From Ricinus communis (Eukaryota; Streptophyta; Magnoliopsida; Malpighiales; Euphorbiaceae): a DNA stretch of 64,000 bases. This document shows, piece by piece, positions 49,691 through 62,166 of the stretch (position 1 is the stretch's first letter; each line of letters opens with the position of its first letter). Location: the NCBI RefSeq assembly GCF_019578655.1, contig NC_063260.1, positions 9,178,501 through 9,242,500 of the forward strand, in the 5' to 3' direction. The position numbers and the translations under genes were made by a program. The notes below the pieces were generated by a model. That model had not been told where the DNA came from. It made no database searches and worked only from the letters and a program-made list of their open reading frames with translations.

Positions 49691-52077
49691 TAATAATTTA
49701 AAAAAAATCATAATAAAAGGTAAACAAATAATCTATTGTCTCCAATTATTATGTTCAATGAATCAAAAAAAACAAAAAAAAAAAAAAAAGAAGAAGAAGA
49801 AACATTTGGCTTACAAATTAATTAATTAGGCGGATACTAATTTAGAAGATGGAAAATGTGTTTCACTTTCTTTTAACAAACATTATGATGTCTCCGTTTA
49901 TTAACTTCTAACAAAACAGTGGCAAATGTTTCTAACACAATGATGCATTATGCTAATGATGGATGTTCTTTGCTAGTTTAGTTAACTAATTAACTTGTAA
50001 TCAATCAATTAAGAAGCCAATGACAAGAATATGGAACAATACACTCAAGGCTATAAAACAAACAAAAACAAAGGCATTGGTATTTATTAATTTATTGTAT
50101 GTATACAAGATGATAAACCTGTTAGCCAAAGACATGGGCAAAGAATGTAAAGGGAGGGGTCAGAAAATAAAATGAAGGTCTTCAAGATTTATCTGAATGA
50201 ATTCCTTAATATTTTGCTGGTCATAATAAATAGTGGAATCCGATGTAACATAAATTTGTAACAATATTAAATATATTGAGAATTTTATTTGTAGCAGTTT
50301 AATTAATTAATTAGATTTTTTTAAAAAAAATTATGATTATCTAGTGTTATTTTTTAATCTCTAGTTAAGTTTTTGAGATTCAAATTGAAAGCTATTATTA
50401 GTCTATAAAATTTAACTAAATTTATTTTTAAAATACGTTAAAATTTATATTTTTTTTAGTTTCTATTGTATTTATTAAATTTTTTTATTTTATTTAAATA
50501 TATAGTATTTTAGTAATGGTATTTTTATTTAAATTAAGTATTATATATATAAATATTAAGATAATCCTACATGTCTTTTTTATAACCCTTTACTCATAAA
50601 AGTAGTTTAATTTTATTTATACAATTTTCTATATATATTATAGAGAATATTTTCATATTCGTTCGTTATTTTATATATAAATTATGGCATCTTAAGTTTT
50701 CTACTATTTGAACAATAAAAATCAACTTCTATTATTTGAACAATAATTGACTTGATTTTTGGAAAAAGAGATAAACAAGGAAATTAATTTCTTTGTGACG
50801 AAGGATCACATCATGAATTGGCAAATTAACATATATTTTTGAATAATCAAATATTAGAAAATAGAATTGGCAAATTCTAATTTGGATTTCTTGCCCAACC
50901 AGAGTTTGACAAATGGTTTAGCCACATGGACCTTGAAAATAGACAAATCAATTATGAACTGATCCAATTTAATTATATTGGAAGGGTCAAGCCTACTCCT
51001 AAGTCTCTCTTTCCACGAGGAAATACGATAATTATTAAAATAGTACTTTATTATAAAATATATATTTTAATTTGGTTGTTCTATATTTTCTTATATCAAA
51101 ATATATTTTATATTTTTTTAATTTAAAAAAAAAAAACCGAGATAGGACTAATAAGATGACAATCCCTGATGCAAATGTTCAAGTAAATCCAACACCAGGA
51201 CAAAGATGTCACTCTTCCATCATTCTTATGTCATCCATATGTCGCTGTCATAATTTCCAAGCAAAAGAAGAGACAGCAATAGTAAAGGATAATGAAAATT
51301 AAGAAGGATAATGAAATTAATTGCATGAGATTAATTGTTGAATTTTGCATAGGTGTATTAAAAAAAGAAAGGAATAAAATAAAATAAAGAAGCATATGTA
51401 AATGTAATTTAGCTGGAAACATGTAATATGTTGCAACAAAGTAGGCTTTCTTGTTACCTTGAATAAAGATCCTTTTGTTTGCTTTCTGTGGAACCTTATT
51501 TTAGCATATATATATGATAGGCCCCAAGACAACAGCGAGAAGACAGTCCTCTCTGCCTACCCATCATAATAATTTTGTACTTTCAAGAATTATCACTTAA
51601 TTTCCTCCAATTTTGGGATGAAATCATTAGGATATATCTTCCTTATTGATAACTATAATTTCCTATTCAAATTTCAATTTGATTTGTTCATGTGTCTGTT
51701 CGAAATTTTCTTGTTTCAAGTGGAATGTTGCTATCATTTATAAATAATGTATTAAATTAATATGGTTTAATGAGTCAGAGAAAACTAAATTGAACTTGAA
51801 GAATAACTTTAGGGGCCAAATTTAACCTTCTTATTAATATATTACTAATTTCCAAGGGTTTTTTGTATTGTAGTTAGTGATGGGAAGTTTTCTTTACAAG
51901 CAATCTAAAACAATAAAATTAGAAATAGGCTTGGAACTTCTTGCTATGATCTTTTAAAAATAAAAGTTGCTTTATTTCTAAACAAGACCATTCTCTGGCT
52001 TATTTTTTTTTTAAATTTTGTCAATAATTGTGAATTTTATTGTTAATCTATTCAAATTACGTGTAATGATAATAATA

Positions 52078-52353
52078 CTATGTTTAGTTAAAATTCATAA
52101 AAAAATTTATTTAATTTAAAAAAAATATGAGAAAAAGTAAACTAAAATTATTAAATTAAAAAAGATATTTTGATGTTATGGAATATATTAACTTACTAAC
52201 CTAGAATTTATTTAAAAGTTTTTCCTATTTTATTAGAATTTAATTTAACTATAATCAATTTCATATTTTTTTTAGTTATATAAAATTTTTATTTCATTCA
52301 AGTACATAATTTTTAAATTTATAAATAAATTGATAAATTTCAACTAAATATAA
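52078..52353. mobile_element. Short TIR element (MITE), copy B
   Basis: About 276 bp. The left end CTATGTTTAGTTAAAATTCA is matched on the opposite strand at the right end by TTATATTTAGTTGAAATTTA. The internal sequence parallels copy A at 17733-18033 in the same orientation. There is no coding sequence, and no convincing target duplication. Confidence 0.6.
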
Positions 52354-53505
52354 TATAAATAATCAAACAAATTAATGCAATATTTCTAAAATAAAATAAA
52401 GCCCTTAACAAAGCACATAAGAAATTAATTACAATTATAAACAATAAGATATCGAAATCAGTGAAAAAGAAATAAACTCTAATTAAAAAAATAACACAGT
52501 AAATATAACTAAAATTCATAATTATTAGTTAAAGCCAAAGTGCTAATTATATAGTATCAAAGGCTTAATAATTTATCAGAAATATTAACAATAAAATATT
52601 GATGCTATGGTTGTTTCTTTTTTGGTTAAGAAAATTATGAAGCCTTTTTTAACCCTTTTATAGCATTAATTTAAAGCCTTAATTATTTAAAAGGGAAGGC
52701 ATGTTGGTCCCTCATATACCTTCTGGAAGGACAACCCCACGTGGACTGCTCGCTCCTCATCCAACTTTAAGGAATCTTTTTTATTTTCTCTTTCCTGTTT
52801 TTTTTTTTTTTAATTTCTATAATATTTTTTTTCTTAATTTTTCATTTTAATCTATATTTTTTAATTAATCCCACCACCACTGCTACAGAGACCAACAACC
52901 ATGAGCCCTTTTAAATTGACGGGGCTGATGCATTTATTGACCTCCTGTGGGCCCCTCCCCCCAACAAAACGCCATTGAAAAATAAAATAAGAAAACCCTT
53001 ATTTCCAATAAACTTAGAGAAAAAAGGAGCGGAAAAAAAAATAAAATAAAATTCTCTTTCTTTTCATAAAAATGGAGTTTGTAATAACGAAGAGTTCTTA
53101 GCTTTCACTAATTTAGAAACGGAATTTAATTTTTTAAATATTAAATTACTGTTTAAGAATCACAATCTCCTTAGAAAGAAAAGAAAAGGAACTTTAAATA
53201 TTTAATATTATATTTTTAAAGTGTTATTTGAGATGTACATATGAATTAATATGTGATATTGATATTTCATAAGTGAAATATTTATATTAGGAAAATGCTC
53301 ATAAAATATATTTTTTAATATAATACTGTGTTAAGATGATATATAATGAGCAAATTATTTTTAAGATAAAAGATAATTTTTTATATTGGATATGTTATAA
53401 ATTATTATATTTGGGATTAAATAAGATGAGAAATATAAATAATAAAGAAGTTCAAATTTAAGTATTCGAATGTTACCATTGGGGTTCTACCACGGGGCCA
53501 CGTCC

Positions 53506-53511
53506 CACGTG
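53506..53511. promoter_or_regulatory. G-box upstream of RPK2
   Basis: CACGTG in the context TCCCACGTGGTAA, about 330 bp before the start codon. The flank CCACGTGGTAA is shared with the site upstream of RIK. Function is inferred only. Confidence 0.35.
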
Positions 53512-53841
53512 GTAATTTAAGGAAAGAAACTTATAAGAAGATGGAAGGAAATGAAGAAAAAGGAAAAACAAAATAAAAGAGGAAAAAAAGGCAAAAAGAA
53601 GAAAAGAAAAACGCGTTTTCTTAAAAAGGAAAAACAAGAGAAAAACAGAAGCACACAGTTGGAATCCTTTTCTCCTTCTCCTCTTCCTTGCTTAGTTTCT
53701 CTTTTCTCTTTCTAGAACAGACCCAAAAAATTAGCATTAGGATTTTCAGACAGAAACCCACTCTTTACTCTGCAACTACTGGAAGAGAGGGTTTAGGGTT
53801 TAATCTGTATAATTCTTAAAGACCCTTTTCGGTGTTCGAAA

Positions 53842-56800
53842 ATGGGTTCATCTTGTTTTTGTTCTTCAGTTACCAAATGTCGTTCTTTATCTCTCTTTTT
53901 TTGGCTACTTTATCTCTCACTAAACCGTGTGGTTTTGGGTGATTCCGACAAGTCTGTGCTGTTAGAGTTCAAAAACTCCTTGTCTGATCAGTCAGGGTTG
54001 CTGTCTAGTTGGAATCTGATCAATTCCGATTATTACTGTTCTTGGACTGGCGTTTCCTGTGATAAGAACTCACGTGTTGTGTCTCTTAACATCACTGGAC
54101 AAGGCAACAACTATGGTGATAGAGGTAAGAAGAGTAAAAATAGAAGCTTTTTCTTTTGTTCTGGTTCTGTTCAGTATCCACTGTATGGGTTTGGGATTAG
54201 AAGAGATTGTAAGAGTGGTAATGGTGTTTTAGTGGGTAACTTGTTGCCTTTGATTGCTAAGTTAACTGAGTTAAGGATCTTATCATTGCCCTTTAATGGG
54301 TTCAGTGGAGAGATACCTGGTGAAATATGGGGCATGGAAAAATTAGAGGTTCTTGATCTAGAGGGAAATTTGGTTACTGGGTCATTGCCTGTTTCCTTTT
54401 CTGGGTTAAGGAATTTACAGGTGTTGAATTTGGGGTTTAATAAGATAGAAGGAGAAATACCGAGCTCGCTTGTTAATTGTGCCAATTTAGAGATTCTAAA
54501 TTTAGCTGGTAATCGCATTAATGGGACAATCCCTGCCTTTGTTGGTGGATTTAGGGGCGTTCATTTGTCTTTGAACCAGCTTGCTGGGTCAGTGCCTGGT
54601 GAAATTGGATATAAGTGTGAGAAACTTGAACACTTGGACTTGTCTGGTAACTTCTTCGTTGGAGCGATCCCTACTAGTTTAGGAAATTGTGGTAATCTGA
54701 GGACATTGTTGTTGTATTCGAATTTGTTCGAAGAAGTTATTCCACCTGAACTTGGTATGCTTAGAAAGCTTGAAGTGTTGGATGTCTCAAGAAATAGTCT
54801 CAGCGGATCGATACCTTTTGAGCTTGGAAATTGCTCTGCATTGTCTGTGCTTGTGCTTTCTAATATTATCGATCCATATCAGGGTGTTAACAGTTCGAGA
54901 GGGGACTATTTGTTGGATCAACTGAATTCTGCAAATGAAGATTTCAACTTTTTCCAGGGAGGAATCCCTATGGAAATTATGAACCTCCCAAACTTAAGGA
55001 TGCTGTGGGCACCAAGTGCAACTCTAGAGGGCAGTTTGCAGAGTAACCACGGTGCTTGTGATAAATTAGAGATGATTAATTTGGCTCATAACTTTTTCAG
55101 CGGGGGAATTCCTCGCAACTTCCGTCGTTGTGCTAAGCTATGGTACCTGGACTTGAGTTATAATAGGCTTAAGGGGGAGCTTGCTGAGGGGCTTCTGGTT
55201 CCTTGTATGACTGTGTTTGATGTTAGTGGAAATTCCTTATCTGGTCCGATTCCCAATTTCTACAGAAACAGTTGCCAATGGGTTCCTTCCATAAATGGGC
55301 ATCCCTCGAGCATCTTTGATCCCTCATCTGCCTATCTCTCGTTTTTTGCCCGCAAAGCTCAGGCTGGGAGTCTTGTACAGTCACTTGCTGGAGATAGTGA
55401 AAGTATAATTCTTCACAACTTTGGGAGCAATAATTTTACTGGTACTCTCCAGTCCATGCCAATTGCTAATGTCAGACTAGGAAAACAAACTGCTTATGCA
55501 TTTTTAGCTGGAGAAAACAAGCTCACTGGTCCATTCCTGGGGGTTTTGTTTGAGAAATGTGATGAATTGAGCAAAATGATTCTTAATGTTAGCAACAACA
55601 GAATATCGGGTCAGATCCCAGCTGATATTGGTAAACTGTGCAGATCTCTCAAACTTTTGGATGCATCTAGCAATCAGATTATAGGGCCTATTCCCCCTGG
55701 TGTTGGCAAATTGGTAACTCTTGTTTCTCTAAATTTGAGTTGGAATATATTGCAAGGTCAAATTCCTACTAGTCTCAGCCAAATAAAGGGCCTGAGGTAT
55801 CTTTCCTTGGCTGGTAATGAAGTGAATGGATCTATCCCTAATAGTTTAGGCAACTTATGGTCTCTGGAAGTACTTGATCTCTCTTCAAACATGCTCTCTG
55901 GTGAGATTCCAAACAATCTCGTGAACTTGAGAAACCTAACCGCTCTTCTACTTAATGACAATAAACTTTCAGGGCAGATACCTTTTGGTTTGGCAAATGT
56001 TACTATGCTCTCAGTATTCAATGTCTCTTTCAATAACTTATCTGGGCCATTGCCATTAAGTAACAATTTGATGAAATGCAGCAGTGTTCTTGGAAATCCT
56101 TATCTACGGCCTTGCCATGTTTTCTCTTTAACGGTTCCAACTCCAGATCCAGGAAGTGCTACTGGCTCACAAAGCTATGCTGTTTCACCAGCAAATCAGA
56201 ACCAAGGGAGTGGGAGCAACAGGTTCAATTCAATTGAGATAGCATCAATAGCGTCTGCATCAGCCATTGTCTCAGTTCTTGTAGCTCTGATTGTGCTCTT
56301 TTTCTATACCAGAAAGTGGAGCCCAAAGTCCAAAATAATGGGAACTACCAAAAAGGAAGTAACAATCTTTACAGACATTGGTGTTCCCTTGACATATGAG
56401 AATGTCGTGCGGGCTACTGGGAGCTTCAATGCCAGCAACTGCATTGGTAATGGAGGTTTTGGGGCTACATACAAAGCAGAAATATCTCCTGGGGTCTTAG
56501 TGGCAATCAAACGACTTGCAGTTGGACGATTCCAGGGTGTTCAGCAGTTTCATGCTGAAATTAAAACCCTTGGAAGGCTCCATCATCCAAATCTTGTCAC
56601 ACTAATTGGTTATCATGCCAGTGAAACTGAAATGTTCCTCATATATAATTATTTGCCCGATGGTAATTTGGAAAAGTTTATCCAGGAAAGGTCCTCTAGA
56701 GCTGTGGACTGGAGAATACTTCATAAGATTGCTTTGGATGTAGCCCGTGCGCTTGCTTACCTCCATGATCAGTGTGTACCGCGTGTACTTCATCGCGATG

Positions 56801-57267
56801 TCAAGCCTAGCAATATCCTTCTAGATAATGATTTCAAGGCCTATCTGTCTGACTTTGGTTTGGCTAGGCTTTTGGGAACTTCTGAAACACATGCTACTAC
56901 AGGTGTGGCTGGAACCTTTGGTTATGTCGCCCCAGAATATGCAATGACTTGTCGTGTTTCGGATAAGGCTGATGTTTACAGTTATGGGGTTGTGCTTCTA
57001 GAGTTGCTCTCTGACAAGAAAGCTTTGGATCCATCATTTTCCTCATATGGGAATGGCTTCAATATTGTTGCTTGGGCGTGCATGCTCCTAAGACAGGGCC
57101 GGGCGAAAGATTTCTTTACTGCTGGGTTATGGGATGGTGGTCCCCATGATGATTTGGTTGAAGTGTTACATCTAGCAGTTGTATGCACTGTTGACTCATT
57201 ATCGACTAGACCTACAATGAAGCAAGTTGTACGGAGATTGAAGCAACTTCAACCGCCCTCGTGCTAG
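53842..57267 (+). CDS. RPK2-type LRR receptor-like kinase, single exon
   Basis: 1141 residues, close to Arabidopsis RPK2 (about 1150). Order: signal peptide (about 1-34), an LRR N-cap with paired Cys ([18 protein letters not shown]), many LRRs to about residue 770, interrupted by non-LRR islands (about 341-375 and 475-535) characteristic of RPK2, a transmembrane helix (about 799-822), and a Ser/Thr kinase domain. Kinase landmarks: IGNGGFG loop from 868, Lys890 in VAIK, HRD at 984-986 with the RD arginine, and DFG at 1004-1006, so it should be active. RPK2 (TOAD2) acts at the plasma membrane in meristem size control (CLV3-type peptide signalling), anther and embryo patterning. The ATG is the first in frame after a CT-rich leader; the lack of introns in the coding region is usual for this gene. 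Confidence 0.95.
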   Translation: MGSSCFCSSVTKCRSLSLFFWLLYLSLNRVVLGDSDKSVLLEFKNSLSDQSGLLSSWNLINSDYYCSWTGVSCDKNSRVVSLNITGQGNNYGDRGKKSKNRSFFFCSGSVQYPLYGFGIRRDCKSGNGVLVGNLLPLIAKLTELRILSLPFNGFSGEIPGEIWGMEKLEVLDLEGNLVTGSLPVSFSGLRNLQVLNLGFNKIEGEIPSSLVNCANLEILNLAGNRINGTIPAFVGGFRGVHLSLNQLAGSVPGEIGYKCEKLEHLDLSGNFFVGAIPTSLGNCGNLRTLLLYSNLFEEVIPPELGMLRKLEVLDVSRNSLSGSIPFELGNCSALSVLVLSNIIDPYQGVNSSRGDYLLDQLNSANEDFNFFQGGIPMEIMNLPNLRMLWAPSATLEGSLQSNHGACDKLEMINLAHNFFSGGIPRNFRRCAKLWYLDLSYNRLKGELAEGLLVPCMTVFDVSGNSLSGPIPNFYRNSCQWVPSINGHPSSIFDPSSAYLSFFARKAQAGSLVQSLAGDSESIILHNFGSNNFTGTLQSMPIANVRLGKQTAYAFLAGENKLTGPFLGVLFEKCDELSKMILNVSNNRISGQIPADIGKLCRSLKLLDASSNQIIGPIPPGVGKLVTLVSLNLSWNILQGQIPTSLSQIKGLRYLSLAGNEVNGSIPNSLGNLWSLEVLDLSSNMLSGEIPNNLVNLRNLTALLLNDNKLSGQIPFGLANVTMLSVFNVSFNNLSGPLPLSNNLMKCSSVLGNPYLRPCHVFSLTVPTPDPGSATGSQSYAVSPANQNQGSGSNRFNSIEIASIASASAIVSVLVALIVLFFYTRKWSPKSKIMGTTKKEVTIFTDIGVPLTYENVVRATGSFNASNCIGNGGFGATYKAEISPGVLVAIKRLAVGRFQGVQQFHAEIKTLGRLHHPNLVTLIGYHASETEMFLIYNYLPDGNLEKFIQERSSRAVDWRILHKIALDVARALAYLHDQCVPRVLHRDVKPSNILLDNDFKAYLSDFGLARLLGTSETHATTGVAGTFGYVAPEYAMTCRVSDKADVYSYGVVLLELLSDKKALDPSFSSYGNGFNIVAWACMLLRQGRAKDFFTAGLWDGGPHDDLVEVLHLAVVCTVDSLSTRPTMKQVVRRLKQLQPPSC

Positions 57268-58513
57268 CTGCATGATAAGGTTTGTGAATTTGTAGAATTT
57301 AAAGATCCCCGTTCGTTCTCCTTGTTGCGGGGTGTCCTTGGCTTAGGTAGAGCTCAGTTATAGTTATTCCCACTTGTAAATTGTAATATAGTTCTGCCCC
57401 ATTTTTTAATGTTGTTTCCCTGATTATTGATGAATCTGCAGAAGAATGCAGATATTAATTCTCCATGCTGTATACATGTATCTCAGTTCCATTTGTTGAA
57501 TAAAGCCATAGAAAATAGTGAGAATTTCTAGAGGACTTTTCGTTTTTATGTTATTCATCATATTCTGATAGGTGCATTATAATTTATAAAGACGATTACA
57601 ACTGCTGGAATAGTTGCATCCAACGAAAACACATGTTAGTTACGAAGAATATTTCCCTTTAGGGATCCAAACCCACATTGCTGTATGATGATTTCTTCAT
57701 TCGCCTAAACACCATAACCTTTCTTCCTTCCTTAGCAGGGAAAACCTTGAAATGTCTTCTTTTGCTTTCGTTTTACCTTGGTTGGCGGGAACGGAATGCT
57801 GTGATATCTTGACGACCAAGATAGCCAGCCAATCTTAATTGTTGCAGCCTAACCGTCTCCTTTCAGTTGGAATAATTGTAGGTCAACAAACCAGAGCTGA
57901 AAAAGTTTCCAATGGCATTCTGGATATGGTTACTTGGAACTCGCGTTTTGTTTAGTCAACATTCTGTTAATGTTAACAGTTGCTATTGCTTTTTTTTTTT
58001 TTTTCTCACACGTTATGCCTTGGCGACTGTTTAGCCATTCAGCTATCCGTCTCACTACTTTGTTGTTACCTTTCCAAAATTGCCTTTTCTAACCATTCAA
58101 TTACTTTGCTGTTGCCTGCCAAACAGTTGCGCAATTAAATAAAAAAAGAAAAAATGAATACAAAACAGTTGCGCATTTAAAATAAACAAATTGAATCCAA
58201 AAGAGTTGCACATTTAATGAACTCAAAACCGTATAAATAAAATAGTGAAAAAAATAAGTAAATAATTAATGAAATATGACTGGAATTATGATTACAAGAA
58301 AAAGGACTTGAAATTGCAATTTAAATTCATATGTTTAGCCCGGTGCTTGGTCAGGTTACTAGCCTAGTATCGACTAAAATAGAACCGCCTGATCAATAAA
58401 TATCAGAGAATAAAACTTGAAACTGAGAGAGAAGAGTAAAAGAGAAAAATCATTAACCTTTTAGTGTCTCTCTTTACCCACTGTCTTAAAAAAGCTCAGC
58501 GCAGGAATATCGA
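57268..58513. other. RPK2 3' UTR and intergenic DNA before the AFP gene
   Basis: The RPK2 3' UTR probably ends shortly after the AATAAA at 57499-57504. The remainder has no coding sequence; the AFP 3' UTR approaches from the right. Confidence 0.5.
57499..57504 (+). terminator. Polyadenylation signal candidate, RPK2
   Basis: AATAAA lies 232 bp after the stop codon, in a T-rich setting typical of plant 3' ends. Confidence 0.5.
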
Positions 58514-60454
58514 TTACAAAAGGGGATAAGGGTTGACAACTATGTGTTTAAGAGGGTGTGCTACATCACCTCCACCAGCATGCTTCACAAACTCTGCCGG
58601 AGAGAGAAAGCTTCCATGGCAAACACAGACTATCCTCACCTCCTCGCCTTTCCTATATCTATATAGAAAACCTTCTATTCTTTTTCCATTCGGTCCATCT
58701 CCCTTCGTAGACACACATGGCATGTCTTCTAGAACATTCCTCCCCATCTCCTCAGCTCCATTCCTGACTCTAGCTTCATCACATCTGCTGCTATCCTCCA
58801 TAGCAACACCTGATTTTCCGTTGATTGTTGATTTTGAGGTGACCCTCAATTTCTGCTCACACTCTGACAAAGATTGGACACTGACAGGGCTTCTTGCCTC
58901 GCTGCATTTGTTCATTCCTATGATGCAACCAATGAATGAAGGAATAACAGGTCAGACAAATCAATCCACTTAACTTCTTAATGGTGCAGATTATGGGAAA
59001 ATAACCCAACCTTTCAGTGATCCAATCAATTATTTACCTACTAAAACATCGCATTTAATATTCAGTAGGTAATACTAATAGTCAGCATGTGTGGCATCCA
59101 AGGCCAGCCCCTACATCTTATTACTCTCATTAGTACAAGCGTGTTCTCTACCAGAAGCTTAATAGTATAGTTAAAGGAAGATCTGATGAGGTAACATCCC
59201 CTCATGTATAGTAAGAAAAGGAGGATTGATTTAGTTTAGAATGTCAGGCTCTGCCAGCTTGCCATTGATTAAAAGGATATACTCTTGGCAAGTTGGCAAA
59301 CTGCCCAGCCATAACTTTCAACTGATAGGGTATTAGAAATACATTTCCAAAATTTTACATTACTTTTTTATGCAGAAGGGTGGGAGTTCAAGTATTGGAA
59401 CCCATGAATCCCCTTGAAATTCTTTTCAGAAAACACTCCTCATTTCAAGACATGCACATACCAAAAGCAAAGCATTCACAGAGGACTAAATGGATATCCA
59501 AAAAGGCAACTCAAGGAGTACTGAATGTATGACCACCAAGCTGGATGACAGAAAAACAAGAATGACCACCAATAAAACAAAGTTGTGCAAAGCTACAAGG
59601 GGACTGACTAATGATACAGTTGACAATAATCAATCAATTATAATACGGACTTAACAACTGAGCAGGTGCCAGTAACTGCAATCAAGTTCCAAAATGAGCA
59701 TAACAGCAGTAATCCAGGTTGAAATAAGCATAAAATAAATTAACCTAAAAAGGAAAAAAAAAAACAAAGAAAGAAAAAATGACTTCATACAATAAAATTT
59801 ACCCCAAAAAGAAGTGCAATTAATACCTTGAACTGGCTGGCTCTCAGATTCTGATAACCCAGAAGACCCACTCCCTTGTGATCCAATTGATCCTTGTGAT
59901 GATGGTGGTAAAACCCCTTCTCCACCAACTCCAAGTAAACCACTACAGTTCTTAACGACCTGGTCTTGATGATAATTACAGCTATTATCAGTACTAATAG
60001 TACCATTTTCTTTCCTATTTTTAAGTGCCTTCAAATTCCTTTGTTTTTCTGATCTTTTCCTTTTAGCTTCCATTCTTCTAAGCATCTGCATCTCTTTCCT
60101 CTTTCTCCACTCCTCATCTGTCTCAGTAGGCAAAGAACAAGTCCTTAAAAGATTTGCACTACTACTATTACTGCTTCTACTCTTCACTATAGGTACCATA
60201 AAAGCAGCACCTTCTCTTGTTGGAAAATCTGGAATTGAAGATGATCTAGTAAGTTTCTTAGCTCTTGGGTCCACTCCAAATCTACCATTCAAAGAAAGTC
60301 CAAGACTTAACTCAATATCTTCTCTTTCTCTTTCTGTTTCTGTTTCTTGGCATACTCTGTGATCGATGTGATGTCCTGATATCAATCTTTGTAGCATTCC
60401 TGTAGGGAAATCACTGTTTTCTGTGATTTGTTGAAGCTTCTCTGCTTGTGCCAT
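58514..60454 (-). CDS. Ninja-family protein (ABI5-binding protein, AFP type), 2 exons
   Basis: Exons in coding order: 60454-59827 and 58917-58514, with a 909-bp intron (CAAG|GTATTA ... ATAG|GAATG), giving 343 residues, the usual AFP size. The EAR repression motif [10 protein letters not shown] (46-55) recruits TOPLESS co-repressors. A basic segment (about 115-140, [18 protein letters not shown]) fits a nuclear signal. A Ser/Gly-rich linker follows. The C-terminal JAS domain (about 287-340: [41 protein letters not shown]) binds ABI5-type bZIP factors. The family dampens abscisic acid responses in seeds and seedlings. ATG at 60454 gives MAQAEKLQQ and is the first in frame. The subgroup (AFP1-4) is not resolved. 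Confidence 0.92.
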
Positions 60455-60855
60455 TTGATTAGACGAGTAATTTTAAGCGAACCACAAAAAGAAAAAGCAG
60501 TCAAGAATATGATTGATAATATAAAGATTTTCAAGAATACCAGATGAGGAAATTAAATTAAAAAGTGAAATTCTTCAACAGAATTCAAAAAATGAAGAAA
60601 AAATTAAACAAAAAATTAACTATTTCAAAGAAAATAAAAAGAATCTCGAAATTTCCATTTTCTCCATTGAGAACTCATTCTCTGAGAAGAATATTTTTTT
60701 TAAAAAATTGTAAACTCTATGAGCAAAATTTTCCCGGGAAACAAACAAAAGGGAGAAAATTGAAAAGAAGAGAAAAGGAAAGGAAAAGAAAGAAAAAAAG
60801 AAAAAAGAAGAAAGAGATGATAAGGGTAAAAAGACGAAAAGAAGGTGGAGAAGTG

Positions 60856-60874
60856 ACACGTGGAGAGTACGTGG
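60856..60874 (-). promoter_or_regulatory. Paired ACGT-core (ABRE-like) elements upstream of AFP
   Basis: ACACGTGG (60856-60863) and TACGTGG (60868-60874) lie about 400 bp upstream of the AFP start codon. Closely paired ABREs are the usual arrangement of abscisic-acid-responsive promoters, bound by ABF/ABI5 bZIP factors. Activity is inferred. Confidence 0.5.
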
Positions 60875-60981
60875 AAGAGAGAAGTAGGTAGTAACACTAA
60901 CTGTCTGGCTGTAACCTACAAAGACAAAAGAATGGGTTGGGTTGTTCTTTTATTATCATTAAAATAATAAGATAGACAATA

Positions 60982-60989
60982 ACACGTGT
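60982..60989 (-). promoter_or_regulatory. Third ABRE/G-box-like element upstream of AFP
   Basis: ACACGTGT, a palindromic G-box, 528 bp upstream of the AFP start codon and about 110 bp beyond the paired sites. Confidence 0.45.
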
Positions 60990-62166
60990 CGTACTATGAA
61001 ATGAGAAGCTGAGATTACATCCCCACTTGTCCTTTTACTTGTAATTTTTCTACCTCGTAATCTCCACTTGGGTTTTCACGAAATTACTACTCTGACCATT
61101 CAGTATATATATTCCAATAACAAAAATTTCATTTATTTATTTTTACACTTCCTCACTGTTAAAATAATCCATATTTTTTTTCCTTATCTTATTTTTTAGA
61201 TATTAATTTATCAAGTACTACTTATTAGTATAATTTATATAATTAAGTTTCACATAATAAATATTCTTTTTAAGTCATTGTAGCCTTATAAATCTAATTA
61301 CATAATAAGACTAATTATTTTTTTTATTTTTAGTATAAAAAAATAAACGCTTTTATCATTTAAATTAAATATTAAATATAAATTTTTTAAATATTTAAAA
61401 AATAATTATTACTTTTACATTCATTTATAAAGTAAAAACAAAATATTACAATTAATTAACATGCATCATAAATCTTCAATTTGGTTGAAAAAAGAAGAAG
61501 AAGGAAACAGTAAAAGAAAGAAAGGGAAGAAAAAGATGGAGAAAAGAGGAGGCGGGAGGTAGAATTTTGTTTTCGTCGCTCTATTTCAAAAAACCATTTA
61601 AAACAGTGAAGAAAATAGTAAAGGTTCTCTTTCCAGCATCTTTCAGAGTCTCTCTCAAAGGTGAACAAGAAAATTTTACAGGTAAGACATATTTATTAAT
61701 TATTTGCTTTTTTACTTTAATTTTTATATAAGAAAATTCTACATCTTTTATTTTATTTTTACTTTTTTTCAAAAATATTTTACAATATGAGCTTTATCAC
61801 TGAATAATATTATATCAGAATAGTAATATAAAAGTTTAAACTTAATGTCAATTTAGAAAATCTAATAACTTTTAGTAATAATGAGAATAATAGCTATAAT
61901 AATGGAATAGAAATATATAGAAAGCTATGAATTATAATATTAATTATTAGTTTTAAGTTTTATTCAAATTTAAGTGTAAAAGTAGGTAAAAACATTTTAA
62001 ACTTCAAAGCTTTTGCACTATAAAAGTTGCAATTATATTTTATATTTTATCTTTTTAAAAAGTTATTTTTCTTTTAATTTATATTTAAGTTAAAAATATT
62101 TTTTATTAATATTATTATTTATCTAAAACTTTTATTATATTTTTATAAAAATAGTATTTAAAATAT

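Larger units (their letters stand above)
49249..53841. other. Intergenic region upstream of RPK2
   Basis: After the 3' UTR of the preceding gene the DNA is AT-rich and holds a foldback (49520-49690), a MITE (52078-52353) and poly-A tracts. From about 53480 the sequence looks like the RPK2 promoter and leader, purine-rich then CT-rich before the ATG. No gene is seen between. Confidence 0.55.
60455..62166. other. AFP leader and promoter, then AT-rich intergenic DNA
   Basis: The AFP leader and promoter occupy roughly 60455-61080, including ACGT-core elements. The A- and G-rich ORF at 60565-60891 is low-complexity and not a gene. Beyond 61080 the DNA is AT-rich without recognisable features up to the long LTR. 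Confidence 0.5.

Noticed and set aside
54171..54518. Antisense ORFs across RPK2
   Set aside because: They are shadows of a strongly supported 1141-residue coding frame.
60565..60891. 108-codon Lys/Arg-rich ORF
   Set aside because: It is A/G-rich promoter and leader sequence of AFP; the composition explains the open frame.
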